Of a stretch of 64,000 nucleotides of DNA, positions 35,395-46,225 are shown in pieces. The DNA lies in the NCBI GenBank assembly GCA_951812925.1, contig OX638372.1, forward strand, positions 5,952,001 to 6,016,000. The letters run 5' to 3'. Both the position numbers and the translations under genes were made by a program. The DNA is from Calliopum simillimum. Taxonomy: Eukaryota; Arthropoda; Insecta; Diptera; Lauxaniidae. The notes under the pieces are model-generated. The model had not been told where the DNA came from. It ran no database searches and worked only from the letters and a program-made list of their open reading frames with translations. Positions within the stretch are counted from its first letter, which is position 1, and each line of letters begins with the position of its first letter.

Positions 35395-35454
35395 ATATTT
35401 GTTAATAGTGTAAGATTATTTATGTTCGTTATACTACGCATTAATAAATAAAAA

Positions 35455-35862
35455 AAACAATATCGCTTCCGAATCTGGAAACCATTTTTTTTCAGAAGGA
35501 GTAAAATCCGGTGCACAATTTTTACTCCAATTTTTACATATACAAATTTTATGCCTCTTCATCATATGGGTCAGTAGAGCAGCAGAGAATATCACACGAA
35601 CGCACCACGGTTCGATTCTTAGTGCGGTTAGTTCGTTGGTTTTTTTTTTTTGAACTGTACAGTTTTTGTATGGTTCATTATTTTTTATTTTGTGTGTTTT
35701 TTTTATCACCTCTATTTTTTCAAAAAAATTCAAAAATTTTGAAATGACTAAGACGGTAAGATAAAATTTACTTCAGTGGGGAGTTGCTACTACTTTGACT
35801 TGAAAATCTGGTAAGACTTCTTAGAAATAAATTAGTACGTACTTTTTTTTTTCTCTGTGCAT
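35455..35862 (-). mobile_element. TIR element with tRNA-like module, copy C (inverted, partial)
   Basis: Reverse orientation relative to copies A (26273) and B (58165). The outer end on the right reads, in reverse, TGCACAGAGAAAAAAAAAAG then TACGTACTAATTTATTTC. It shares with copy A the core ACCGCACTAAGAATCGAACC (reverse strand) and CATATGATGAAGAGG. The far half diverges near 35500, so it is truncated or rearranged. It abuts the broken DD37E element. Confidence 0.55.
35565..35622 (+). promoter_or_regulatory. tRNA-like Pol III module, copy C
   Basis: On the plus strand GGGTCAGTAGAGCAG (A-box-like, about 35568-35582) is followed by CGGTTCGATTCTT (B-box-like, about 35608-35620). It matches the copy A module closely outside a few substitutions. 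It is a promoter-like relic, not a recognisable tRNA. Confidence 0.5.
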
Positions 35863-38145
35863 GTCTGAGGTCACCGCAAAAGGGGTGTCTTACCTCTTAC
35901 CTCTGTGGTGAATTTAATATGCCCAAAAGTCTATTGAAATCAATTGCTACATTCTTGATAACTTAGAAAATGTTGGTCACATTGTCACTTAATTATTTGC
36001 TATATACAAAAAGAAGAAAAGTTATTTCTTTGAAGAAAACCTTGAATTCTTAACCCTTCAAAACTTGGCTAATGGCTATAAATTGTTGCTTTTATAACTC
36101 TTTTAGTCTCAGCTTTCATGTCAAGTGACATTTAAATCGCCAGAGCCATTACTGATATTGGCACGCCATACCCACTCCCCAAAAGCAATAAAAAACTGCG
36201 CCATTTAGGAACAACTTTAACCTAAAATCGCGCGCTATTAAAAGTCAAGGCGTAAAGACGGTAAAATTCGTTAGCCCATTAATTTTGCTACAATAAACAA
36301 AATCATAACTTGCGCTAAATACAAGTATTACATTTCATACTTAAATGAACGTAGGAAACAGAACACAACAATACAAAAATGTCCTAGAAAATTTGTATAT
36401 CTAACACGATTTCAAATAGCAGCTAATCGGGTCTTTAAATTAAATCATAGGGTAAAACTATGGAAAACGGATCAAAAGAAATAAAAAATTGCATGCCATT
36501 GAGGCTTTTCGTGTTCCACTGTGCTGCCATAAACGTAGTAAGCATAACCATAAAACTACCCATAACACCCATTATCAAAATCACCCCACACCACCCACCT
36601 AATTTACCGCTGAACATGCCAAATCATAAAAATTGTAACGCTTTCGTTTTCCTTTTCTTTAAAGAGACGTCGCGACGTCCTTAATGAAAAGTTGCCTTGT
36701 GTTGTTTTCGAGTTTTGTGCACTTTAGCACGGTATTTTGTTTCCGTTTTTGTTGTAATATATACGTAAGTCCCGCTATATTTATATAGCCACGCATCCGT
36801 ATACAATACATATATGCGGCGTATGTATGTAAATAAATCATTTTGATTGCACACGTGACCAACGACACCACCACTTGACTTTGCGAGCTGCTTGATTTGT
36901 ATAAAATGGATCCACTTAATGTGTCCATGAGAAAATGATTAAAGTCATTTAACCCAACCCCCAAACGACCCGGCATGAATTTGGTTTTAGAGTACTCTGT
37001 GAGACCCTTTTTCATTTGATTTGTAACATAATTAATTTCTAATTGTAGACCCGAAAAAGTGTACATATACTCTACACGAAGTTCCCACAAAAAGCGCACT
37101 ACCATTGCCAAATAGTAACCACAAAAACAACAACGGCGACAACAGAAAAAGTAGCAATATTAATGGCAGCAACATAAAAAAAAATTTACTCCTTGTAATT
37201 GCGACTTAATTACGTCAAATGTTGACGTTTGACGCTTTCAATACATCACGACGACGTCAAAGGACATGCAAAAGGAAGTGATTAATGGTAATGAGTATAG
37301 GAAAGGAATAAAAAGCAAAATTCTTTGCGTAGGTGAGGAAACTGAACTTTTTGCTTTTTCCTTTGTAGGCAATTAAGAAAGTACTACGAGTAAGTAGGTT
37401 AGGAATAGAGATATATTTTGAAGAGTTCAGTGGGTGTTATCGTTTCAGTTGTATCCGAAATTCCAAAATTAAAGTCTCTGTATTCCAACAAAATGTTCTT
37501 GTGTGAAGTAATACTCGTATAAGCAAAATATGGCTAAAAGCTTTTTTTTATATTTGGATCAATAAAAATAAAAGAATATCACCGTTGCACAATTTTGCTC
37601 TCAATAAGGCAAGAGGTCAAGGCAAGAGGCTATTTAAGTGTAAACTGTCCTATCTTAAATTTGACCAAAGATAGCTGAGTTTAAAATGAACTTTTGTTTC
37701 AGAAGCTTTGACAGGCAGACTGAAAACCAGATTTTACCTTACAAAACGCTTAGCATAAAAGTGACTACTTATGATAGGAAAAAGTCGAAAATAAGTTTTT
37801 AAAACTTTAACCCTTTTGAACCGGTTGGGACAATATATCTCAAATTTTTTTGAATAAATACATAACTCGGTTATTAACGTCACTTAAATTGAATGAATTA
37901 ATGAAATTAATTGAATTTTTAGTAACCACTGTTTGTTCTAATAATCACTCCAAGGACATCTGTTGGAAGTATAGACCGGAAGCACCTCTGGCGGTGAAAT
38001 TTTAATTTAGAGACGGTCAAACATTTCACTTAAATTAAGCTTCTAAGATTAACCTATCACAATATTGTGTAACCACAGTTTTTTTTTTTTTTTTGGTCAA
38101 AAGGGATAAGGGGCGTCCAATTTAAAAAAAAAAAAATTAAATATA
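35863..38145. other. Non-coding flank
   Basis: No gene supported. 36160-37300 is balanced in composition and low in repeats, hence a candidate for conserved regulatory sequence. A 150-codon minus frame at 36659-37111 has no recognisable domain and is read as chance. Confidence 0.45.
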
Positions 38146-38790
38146 TTGCACGATAGGGAATTGTTGAAGAAAAATTTCAAAACTATCAGAAAAGTCCTTG
38201 ACCTCTCTCAGGGGTCTTGGACCCATTTTCGAAACATTTTAACTGCACCAAGCGATTCTGAAAAACCGAAGGAGTGTCTTCGACCTCTCAAATGAGTTTT
38301 GATCTTCTCTTTCAATAAAATTGTATTGCTCCAATCGATAAGGAATGGCCGCAGAAAAATTTTGGAAACTGTGAAGGGTGATCCCGGTCCCTCTTGGGTT
38401 CACTTAGGTCAGCTTTTCAAAAAACATTTTATTGCTCCAATCGAAAGGGAGAGGTAAAAAAAATTTTTAAAGCTGGCAGGTGTGTCCCCGACACTTCTTA
38501 GTAGTTTTGGTTCCGTTTTTCAAAAAAATTTTACTGTACCAGTTGATAGGGAAAGCTCGAAGAGAAATTTTGGAAAGTGGCAGGGGAGTCTTCGACCCCT
38601 CTTATGAGTTTTGGTCCAATATAAAAACAAAATTATATTGCTCCAATCGAAAGGACAAAGGCGAAGAAAAATTTTGGAAACTGTCACATGTGTACCCGAC
38701 CCCGTTCTGGAATTGTAGCCCTAGTTTTCAAAAAATGTTAACTGCACTGGAAACTGGCAGGCTCTCCCAATCGACTGGAAAAATTTTTTT
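38146..38790 (+). repeat. ~105-bp tandem repeat, about six degenerate units
   Basis: Unit pattern: CCAATCGAAAGGGA, a purine stretch, GAAGAAAAATTTTGGAAACT, GGCAGGTGTGTCCCCGACC, CCTCTTATGAGTTTTGGTCC, then TTTTCAAAAAA and TTTTATTGCT. Corresponding GAAATTTTGG landmarks fall near 38357, 38461, 38563 and 38668. Edge units are most degenerate. Open frames across it are accidental. Confidence 0.85.
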
Positions 38791-41574
38791 AAATGGGATG
38801 GTGGAAAACAACTCTGATAATATCCAAAAATTTTTTTCGGACTTTCCCTCTCGATTGGTGTAGTGATTTTTTTTTAGAATAAATGGTCAGAAACCTCGTA
38901 AGAGTGGTCGGATAAACATTTAATAATTTTTCTTCAACTTTTTTTTTTAGAACTAAAAAGTATTTATATAGAACAATGCCAAAAAAAAATAATAATTTTA
39001 GACTATTTTGGAATAAATTTCATACTCTTTGGGAATAAATTTCAAACTTTTTTGCAAAAAAGTCGGAATTTAATACCAAAAAGGTTTAAAATCAATACTA
39101 AAAGGAATCAAAAGTAAGAAAAGTAAGCTATAATTTTTTAGTGTCTAGAGTAATGTAATAAAACAAGAAATTTTGAAAAATGCAATTTTTGAGATAGGAT
39201 AGTTACTGACAAGTTGATAAGTCAAAAAAAAAAAAAAAAAAACTTTTCATAATTTGTTTATGGGAATTTCTTCAATTCAGTGTTGTTAGAATGGCAAACA
39301 GTTTTTTATCAAACAGCTATTTTTGGTTTCCTATCTGGTTTATTCGAAACCAACTGAAATTTTTTTTAAATAAAACCAAATCAATTTGTGCGTTACCGAG
39401 CAGAAGCCAACAAAATCGCCTTAACCTAGTAAATGAATAACTGCCTCAAGTGATTCGAGTAAACTTGAACCAATTTCATGCTATCTTTTTTATTTATTTT
39501 AAGTATCACCTGTAATAATGAAATTTATGCCAGCAAAGCTGAAATTACAACGCAAAGCTAATGGCAGTTCTTTTCCAAGTTGTCTTTAACAATTTAATAA
39601 TTTCCTTTAAATTCAACATTTTGCATTCCTTATCGCAAAATTACCAAGTTGTGATCTACACAGCATTTACTTCATATTTTTCATTTTATTTTTAACTTAA
39701 CTGATCGTTTGTTGATCATGTTTTAGCAATTTAATATTTTTATCATTATTTTTTTCTTTTAAATTAATAGCATCTGTGAATTTCTCATAATTTAAAGAAA
39801 AAGAAAAAATTATATATTTTGTGCCGATCAACAGTGATACAACCAACAGTCATCATAATCGGAAATTCCTTCTATGATTGTATGAATGACAAACTGCACG
39901 TCGAGTCGTTCATTGTTGCCAAACATGTTCGTTGGCCATTTAATGGCATATCTTTCGAATGTCGAGGATGGCGACGAGGAAATCTTCAGACTGCAAATTG
40001 TATGCATTTAATTTTCAACATTATCTTTTTTTTTTTTTTTTGGTGAACAACCAATAATCAACAATATATGATGAGAGGAACAAAAATCTTATAATTTTCC
40101 ATTTTTCGATTGTTTCGATCTGGGTTGACCTCAAACGATGGATGGATGGCTTAAAGAGCCAAAATAACAAACCAACGAGGCAGCGCAACACGTTCGCGAA
40201 CGTCATTCAATACGGCAATAACGTATTGATCGACCGTTGAACGTTGTATTTATTACGATGATAGCTAAAACGTGACTTCTTTCTAACAATAAGTTGTTTG
40301 GATGTTTTCCAATAGATTTTGATTAAATTATAGCTTCTTTTTGGACAAAAAAAAAAGAGCACATGAAAGTAGATGTAGAAATGCAGTTAATAAATTTTAG
40401 ATTAAATCATGTGAATGATATTTTAAAATCGCCAGCACGAAAATATTATGATATAAGATTCAGTTCTTACTTTTTTCAAGTTCGACAAAAGATTTTTCAT
40501 AGTATATTAAGTTCAATGTTCTTACAAATCAGACTTAAACTTCTCTTAAAACCATCTTTTGGGTAGAAATTTTATTTACTAACTTTAATAGTTCCCAACT
40601 GGCATAATTAAGCCCAGCGATTTGAAGTAATAAATGCTATTTTGTGTAGCCATAATATCGATTTATACCTACATACCCCAGCAATGTATGGCAACCTATA
40701 AAACTCTGTTATTTTACGCTGTTGACCAACTATTCATTCAATGTTGATTCCAATTGGTGCATTTTATATATGTAGCCATCTGAGCCGCACATTACACTAC
40801 CAATGCACAGTTTTTCATATCAATTTTGTCCATCTGAATTGTTTTTATCGAACCAATTGCATTGGTTTGATAATTTCAACATTTTGCATTCACTGCTACA
40901 ATATAAGAAAATGAGCAGCAGCAGAAGAAAAAAAGCCCCAAGAAAAATACTGCAATTATATCTGCCGGCAGTAGTAAAATACGCGAATTATTACCAGAAA
41001 AAAATTCCACATTTATACGCCATTTTGTGCATTTGTTCGCTTGCTTTCTTGCAATTTCCTGGGGCAAATTACTCTGGTCATATTGAAATTGAAGTAAAAT
41101 CGTCGCTTGACGTTAATGACAGTTGTTGTGGCAGTTGTTTCTGATAGATGATAATTTCTAACTGCTATTGAAGTGATCGGAAATATGGTTATTACCAGCA
41201 ATTTGTGATGACTTATTAATGTTGAACTGGGATGAAGAACATGGAAGCAATGCAATTATCTTATGGGGGCAAATAACAGACTCATTCGTTAGTACATATT
41301 TCTACATTTAAGAATGGACTGCACCAAATGTCACATTGAAATGAGAAAATTTTTTGTAAAAACCGTACTTTTAAAGGAAAAACTAATTTAACCTAATCTT
41401 AGTACCTAATCGTCTTACCTAATCTTATTTACTCAAAAGTTTTTATGTGTTTTTGTTCTAAGATATCATTGGATTCAAATTGCCATATCTTCCTCATAAA
41501 GTTTTCCAGATATCATACATTGTATTTAAGGTATTCCAAACTTATGCGAATAGCATTTACTTCTTTCAGATGCC
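38791..41574. other. Non-coding flank
   Basis: No gene. 39820-40260 and 40860-41270 are more balanced blocks (GCACGTCGAGTCGTTCATTG and CAGCAGCAGAAG stretches) and may be regulatory. The rest is A/T rich. Confidence 0.4.
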
Positions 41575-43115
41575 TTTAATTCTATTGTTACTTTAGATAT
41601 TTCTAATGCTTTTGATCGAGTGTGGCAACGCGCCCTCGTTACAAAAATAATTGCATATGGCGTCGATTATTCCTTTCTTCGTTGGATAACAAGCTTCTGC
41701 AGTGGCCGTTCTATATGTGTTGTCGTAGAAGGTTTAACATCTAACGTATAACTCCATTAACGCTGGAGTTCCTCAGGGTTGCGTCTTATCCCCGTTCCTA
41801 TTCAATGTTTTTATCGATGGTCTTCGACTACACAGGACAACAAAAACATTTTTTATTTCTGCTGCCTTAGTTTTGTGAGTAAATTCAGATTTCCCAAGGT
41901 CATTCGATACCTAGGATATAATTTATTAGTCAGGATTGACTCAAGTTTTTCAGATATCCTTGCTTAAAAGTACAACAATAGCTGTTTTGAGGCATATTTG
42001 GAAGAGCAAAATAGTCACAGCCAACGGTGTAATTAATTTTTGTTATCGGCATCAAGAACTCATAATCTTCCTCATTAAACTTTACCTTATAATTTTTCGA
42101 ATTAGATCCTTACTTTTCGAATTATCACCCATTCAACTACATCCAAACGAAACAGCTATTTTGGTCTTTTGACGAAGGATTTCTGGAAAACTAGAGTCGA
42201 TTCAGACAAACAAACAAGACTCAAATTATTAAAATAACCTCAGGGAATCTGGATTAACTCAAAAAACTAAGGCCGCAAAAAAGAAAAAATTAGAACTTTG
42301 TAAGGAGTTAAAAAACCAATGCTTCAATAGATGATAACTAGGGAAGTAAGGATCTAATCGAAAAAGTTAAAAGGTAAGGTTTCATGATGGAAGTTACGCC
42401 TATCTGATTTCATTAACAAAAATTTATTGCACTGTCTTCTGTAAGTGTTATACTACGTCAAATATTCCTCAAAACAGCTGTTTTTGCACTTTTAAACAAG
42501 GATATCTAGAGAACTAGAGTCAATTTGCAAATGAATTCAACGCTAGCAAGACCTAATGCTGTTTGTTGTCTGACAGAATTGTGGATTGTACCTCCTGGCT
42601 GGCATAGGCATTATGAGATCAGGAACATTTTACGTTCAAAGTATATCGATTCAAGCTGACCTGAGATGGACAGATCATGTCCTCATATGTGTCGAAACAA
42701 ACGACCAAATACTTTACTTCTGTTGAACTTTGGACTATCTATTTCGTCTGTATTAAAATTAAGCTGGAGTACAGTTCGCACAACTGGGCCGTAGCTCCAA
42801 AAAACTCCTTGCAACTGCTAGACAGAGTTCAACGTCGTGCGACGAAGTTGATAGGGGATTCGGGTGTAGTGTCCACTGTTGAACACCTTCGTGACATTGG
42901 GTGTGTAACCTTTTTGTGTAGATATTAGAATGGGATGTGCTCTAGAGAAATTTGTGAGCTGGTTCCATCAATTCGTATATTCTCTCGGAGCATTTGGGGG
43001 CCTTATCGGTCCCATCTCTATTGCGTTGTAATGCTATTCAGTAGAACATCACTCTATCGAGGTAGTTCGTTCTTCCTCCGAGAGTAGATTTAAAAAAAAA
43101 TAAACATTGGAACTA
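41575..43115 (+). pseudogene. Decayed non-LTR reverse transcriptase gene
   Basis: RT block A reads VTLDISNAFDRVWQRALVTK (41590-41650). Block B reads AGVPQGCVLSPFLFNVFID after a frameshift (about 41764-41820). The YADD block is not found and about 0.8 kb of unrecognisable or rearranged sequence follows. The C-terminal region is readable at 42757-42930 as YSSHNWAVAPKNSLQLLDRV then QRRATKLIG. It continues in another frame to about 43080 (CSREICELVPS). This order and the RVQRRA block are typical of CR1/jockey-like polymerases. Several stops and shifts, so it is inactive. It is not closely similar to the intact element at 28672. Confidence 0.75.
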
Positions 43116-43506
43116 CTTCTCCTTTCCCCCATCCCTCTAACCTATTTCCTTATTTCCAAATCAACACGATGCATTGCATTTATAGAAACTGTTCCCTGAG
43201 CATTGGCTTAAATAATAAAAAATTAAATACTCTCCAGTCCTGGATTGAAGTTTACAAGACAGTAGACCCAGAATCACCTGGAAAATGTCATTAGAGAGGA
43301 AAATTCAAGAATCGAGAAAGAGATAGAAGTCATCACACAGAAGACGTTATATTTTGGCCCTGTGCTCCGTAAAGGAGTTCCAGGAGAATACAGACATACA
43401 AGCCCTGATAATCAGTTACTAAACCGAGAAAGGTGAAAAATTGTGAATTTGGAGGCTTGTATATCTTTAGCTTCCCTTCAAAAAGTTTTAAGCAATTATC
43501 AAAACT
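43116..43506. other. Non-coding spacer
   Basis: Probably includes the 3' UTR of the decayed retroelement to its left. No other feature. Confidence 0.4.
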
Positions 43507-43634
43507 ACATATCGTCGACTGAGTATTATTTTGCAAAAGCAGATAACTTGTGCTCGTCTCGACACAAGTTATGTGCTTTTGCTTTTTCAACGAAGTGGCG
43601 TTTCCGGCAAAATAATACTCAGCCGACGATATGT
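43507..43634. mobile_element. Short palindromic (nested inverted-repeat) element
   Basis: 128 bp. The outer 28-bp inverted repeats (ACATATCGTCG, CTGAGTATTATTTTGC) differ at one base. Inside the left arm lies a second palindrome, GCAAAAGCA.ATAACTTGTG facing CACAAGTTAT.TGCTTTTGC, around TCGTCTCGA at about 43533-43583. About 25 unpaired bases (TTTTTCAACGAAGTGGCG) precede the right outer repeat. No coding. Its end CATATCGTCGG matches the end of the foldback at 3603-4044. Confidence 0.8.
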
Positions 43635-44839
43635 TGCCAAAAAACAAGGTTACTTAATCACGAACAGCTTTTTTTCCATTGCCTACTTTTAAGCAAAAAA
43701 ATCAATTTTAACAAAAAATTAAAAACTAACAATAAAAAATCCGAAAGAAACCCTCAGCCGGACTCTGCAATTTAAAGTCATAAAACGAAATGTCGCCAAT
43801 TAAAATGCCTTCGTGACATAAAAGCATGTCATGTAAACTACTGTGTTAAAATTACATAAAAGTTTGCAATGAGCAAAAGTGCACACGCCAAAAAGTATAC
43901 AACGTTATACGAAAAAACACGAATGCACGAAGCAGGCAAAGACCAACGGAATATGTGAGAAAGGTAGGCAATCAATTATACCGTTAAAATTCAAATTCAT
44001 ATAAATGGCGGCCACAATTACAAAATACTAACGCCATGAGCAAAACTAACGCCAATCACAAGGCACGCTAACTGCTGATCAAAGGGAGGAGGGAGGTTGA
44101 GCGAAATCCACAGGGTCTTGAAAGCATGCAATATTTTGTAACGTATAAACTGATTGTATAACCATTCAACGTTAGCAGCATATGGGGGACAAACTGGAGG
44201 AAGAAATAAAAAATGAGTTAACTTTGTGTCGCCCGAGGTTTTAAAAAGTGTTTAGCGTTTTCATGTCGAGAGGGTGAAAATTTGACGAGACTTTTCGTTT
44301 AGTTCGTTTACTACTTATGTATACGCTCAAAGTAGAGAGTTTGAGTAGAAAGTTTTTTTGCCCGCGTTGGGCGTTGGTTTTATATTAACACCTTTTTCAT
44401 ACAGCCGCAGGTGCGAGGGTCTTTTGTTTGGTTTAAAAGCTCGACAAAAAGGGTAACCATTTTTTTTTGTTTTTGTTCTGTTGTGTACAAGTGTTGGAAT
44501 GACGTACGCGTTGAGGTGGCACTTTTTAGTTGTATTTGTAGTAAAAGTATTTCGTGCTTTTTATCGCAAATGTGCGGCAATTTCAAAACATACAGCGGCA
44601 ATTAAAATCGTTTGCTTGCGTGTTGTTGGTTTTGTAAGAAGATGATAGGGTTGCGCGCTTACAGTTGACATGATTTCTGTAGGCTATGGATTATAGTTTT
44701 CAAGGACATAATAATAGTTTTTGTTTTACCTAAATATTTAAAATTTATTGTTCTTTACGAGTGAGCCAATTTTGGCTCGACCCAACAACATCAATATTTC
44801 TGTACAACAATTCCAACAACATCAATATTTCTGTACAAC
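43635..44839. other. Non-coding flank
   Basis: No gene. A direct repeat CATCAATATTTCTGTACAAC occurs at about 44790 and 44820 and leads into the inverted-repeat element that follows. Otherwise nothing identifiable. Confidence 0.45.
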
Positions 44840-45310
44840 ATTCACAGAAATAATTTTTGTTGTTTTTTTTTCACGCTCGTCAAAATTTCGCGTTTTTGTT
44901 GCTTTTTTTGCGTACACACTAAATCGAACTCGAACCAACATAAAACAACAACAAAGACTACGTCGCATCAAAAACAACAATATGGGTATTAATGCGTTGA
45001 TGCGCAGTAGCGAAAATGCAAGTCTTTTACGCACTAACGCCTGAACGATCAATGTGAATATTCCATCTTGAGAAATTGCAAAAGTAGTGCGAAATTTTTG
45101 GCAATATTTTTGTTATTTTACTAATATCAAACTTTAGCAAATTGCACTTTCGCAACGACGCAAGGGCATTGCGCATCAACGCGTGAGTTCCCCTAATTTT
45201 TGTGTGTGTCCTAGTTCTTAGAAATTTTGAAAATTGTTGAAGTATTATTGTTGTTGTAAACGAGGCATGAAAAAACAACAAAAAATTGTTTTTTTGTTTG
45301 TTGTTACTCG
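44840..45310. mobile_element. Large inverted repeat (foldback-like), ~165-bp arms
   Basis: The left arm (about 44840-45020) and the reverse complement of 45143-45310 share TTTTTGTTGTTTTTT, CACGCTCGT against CATGCCTCGT, and most clearly GCGTTGATGCGCAGTAGCG against GCGTTGATGCGCAATGCCC. A ~120-bp spacer lies between. The arms have diverged by substitutions and small indels. No protein. Outer ends are soft because both arms fade into A/T tracts. Confidence 0.6.
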
Positions 45311-45399
45311 AATTTAAAGTTGTTGTAAAAGCAACGCTGACTGCGCTGCATGCGTTTGGCTCAGTGATTTGAAAACGCTGACACCCTTGCATTAAATCG

Positions 45400-46225
45400 T
45401 TCATAAATCATCAAAAAACGAAAAATATTGATAAATTCAAAAAATCTTCGAAAAGTCGAAAAAAGTTAATAAAGTCGAAAAATCAGAAAGTTGGAAATGT
45501 TGATGCATTCGAAAAATTATCAAAAAATCGAAAAATTTGTATGAATTAAAACACCTTCAAAAAGTCGAAGAAAGTTGATAAATTTAAAAAAATCATTCAA
45601 AAAGTCGAAAAAGTTTGATGAATTCGACAAACCACCAGAGTCAAAGTTGAAAAATCATCAAAGAGAAGAAAAATGTTGATAAATTCGACAAATCATCAAA
45701 AAATCGAAAAATTTGTGTGAATCGAAACACCATCAAAAAGTCGAAGAAAGTTGATAAATTTTGAAATCATTCAGAAAGTCGAAAAATTTTGATCAATTCG
45801 TAAAATCATCAAAATTCCGAAAATTTGATAAAGTCGAAAAATCATCCGATAGAAGAAAAAAATTTTGATAAGTCCGAAAAATCATCAAAAAATCGGAAAA
45901 TTTTGATGAATTCCACAAATCACCAAAGAGTCAAAAGATATTGATTATTTCGAAAAATAATTCAAAACTAGAAAAATGTTGATAAATTCGAAAAACCATC
46001 AAAAAATATAAAAATTTTGATGAATTCGACAAATCACCAAAGAGTCAAAAAATGTTTATTATTTCGAAAAATAATTCAAAAGTAGATAAATGTTGATGAA
46101 TTCGAAAAATTGTGATAAATTCGAAAAATCATTAATAAGTACAAAAATGTTGATGAATTAAAAAATCAGCAAAAAGCTTACAAATATTGATAAGTTCCAA
46201 AAATCATCAAAAAGTCGAAACACGG
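45400..46225 (+). repeat. AATCATCAAAAAGTCGAAAAA-type tandem array
   Basis: Degenerate units of about 38-42 bp with the skeleton TCGAAAAATCATCAAAAAGT then CGAAAAATGTTGATGAATT. About 20 units with many variants (CACCAAAGAGTC, ATCATTCAAAAAGTC). The array starts directly to the right of the large inverted repeat. Confidence 0.85.

Noticed and set aside
36659..37111. 150-codon minus frame
   Set aside because: Low-information translation with no motif and no start context; attributed to chance in a balanced stretch.
38480..38863. 127-codon frame
   Set aside because: Falls inside the ~105-bp tandem repeat; its open length follows from the repeat.
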